In this document: positions 6,682 to 6,782 of the stretch, one piece after another
Numbering within the stretch: the first letter of the stretch is position 1
Layout: every line of letters begins with the position of its first letter
Origin: JBCDBY01 sp039182715
GTDB lineage: Bacteria > Planctomycetota > PLA2
Assembly: GCA_039182715.1 (NCBI GenBank)
Contig: JBCDBY010000250.1
Coordinates: 1-6,782 of the forward strand
Length of the DNA stretch: 6,782 nucleotides
Reading direction: 5' to 3'
Notes under the pieces: model-generated
What the model was told of the DNA's origin: nothing
What the model saw: the letters and a program-made list of their open reading frames with translations, nothing else
The model's database searches: none
Program-made: the position numbers and the translations under genes

Positions 6682-6782
6682 ATGACCACTTCCCGCCGCG
6701 ACTTCCTCGGCCACGCCGCCACCGGCGCGGCCGCGCTCTTCGGCCTGGGCGCCCTGCAGCGCTTCGCCGAGGCAAGCGACAC
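6682..6782 (+). CDS. N-terminus of a Tat-exported protein, cut by the window edge
   Basis: Only the first 33 codons are present. They begin MTTSRRDFLGHAATG and run into a weakly hydrophobic alanine/glycine/leucine stretch (about 11-25), followed by QRFAEAS. The S-R-R-D-F-L motif at residues 4-9 is a textbook twin-arginine consensus, and AEA at 29-31 is a plausible signal peptidase site. The product should therefore fold in the cytoplasm, probably with a cofactor or partner, before export. The mature protein lies outside the window, so its function cannot be named; such signals are common on oxidoreductases, amidohydrolases and sulfatases. The gene starts 62 bases after the hydrolase stop on the same strand and is likely part of the same operon, subject to the intervening hairpin. 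Confidence 0.85.
   Translation, partial: MTTSRRDFLGHAATGAAALFGLGALQRFAEASD

Noticed and set aside
5225..6775. A 516-codon minus-strand open frame across the flavodoxin and hydrolase genes
   Set aside because: It is antisense to two recognisable enzymes with strong ribosome sites, and its own translation is low-complexity Arg/Gly/Val/His-rich without motifs.

Overview
The window is GC-rich bacterial DNA (about two thirds G+C by eye), densely coded, with no RNA genes, insertion sequences or CRISPR arrays that I can see. A small ECF sigma factor of the type usually paired with Ser/Thr kinases, a Hanks-type kinase with one membrane segment and a kinesin-light-chain-like TPR tail, and a large extracellular-style beta-sandwich protein together suggest a high-GC Planctomycetota or Acidobacteriota genome. 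That assignment is inference from gene content, not from a marker gene.

Layout. Positions 2-1777 (+) hold the 3' part of a gene for a protein made of carboxypeptidase-regulatory-like beta-sandwich units; its 5' end lies outside the window. It converges, with only 18 bases between stop codons, on a minus-strand pair: the kinase-TPR gene (4612 to 1796) preceded by the sigma factor gene (5219 to 4656). After a 68-base divergent intergenic region comes a plus-strand operon: a WrbA/flavodoxin-like oxidoreductase (5288-5851), a YcaC-like isochorismatase-family hydrolase with an N-terminal signal peptide (5873-6619), and the first 33 codons of a gene with a twin-arginine signal peptide (from 6682, cut by the window edge).

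How the parts may work together. The sigma factor and kinase form a probable two-gene regulatory unit: a membrane-anchored kinase whose other end carries a protein-binding TPR solenoid, plus a sigma factor that could redirect transcription. They share a short divergent intergenic region with the redox/hydrolase operon, so that operon is a candidate target, but nothing in the sequence proves it. The operon mixes a cytoplasmic flavoprotein with two products that appear to be exported, one by Sec and one by Tat. The most unusual points are the signal peptide on a YcaC-like enzyme, the altered glycine-rich loop in the WrbA-like protein, and a strictly periodic 42-residue repeat in the kinase tail. 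No wholly new system is evident; the components are recognisable families in a less usual combination.
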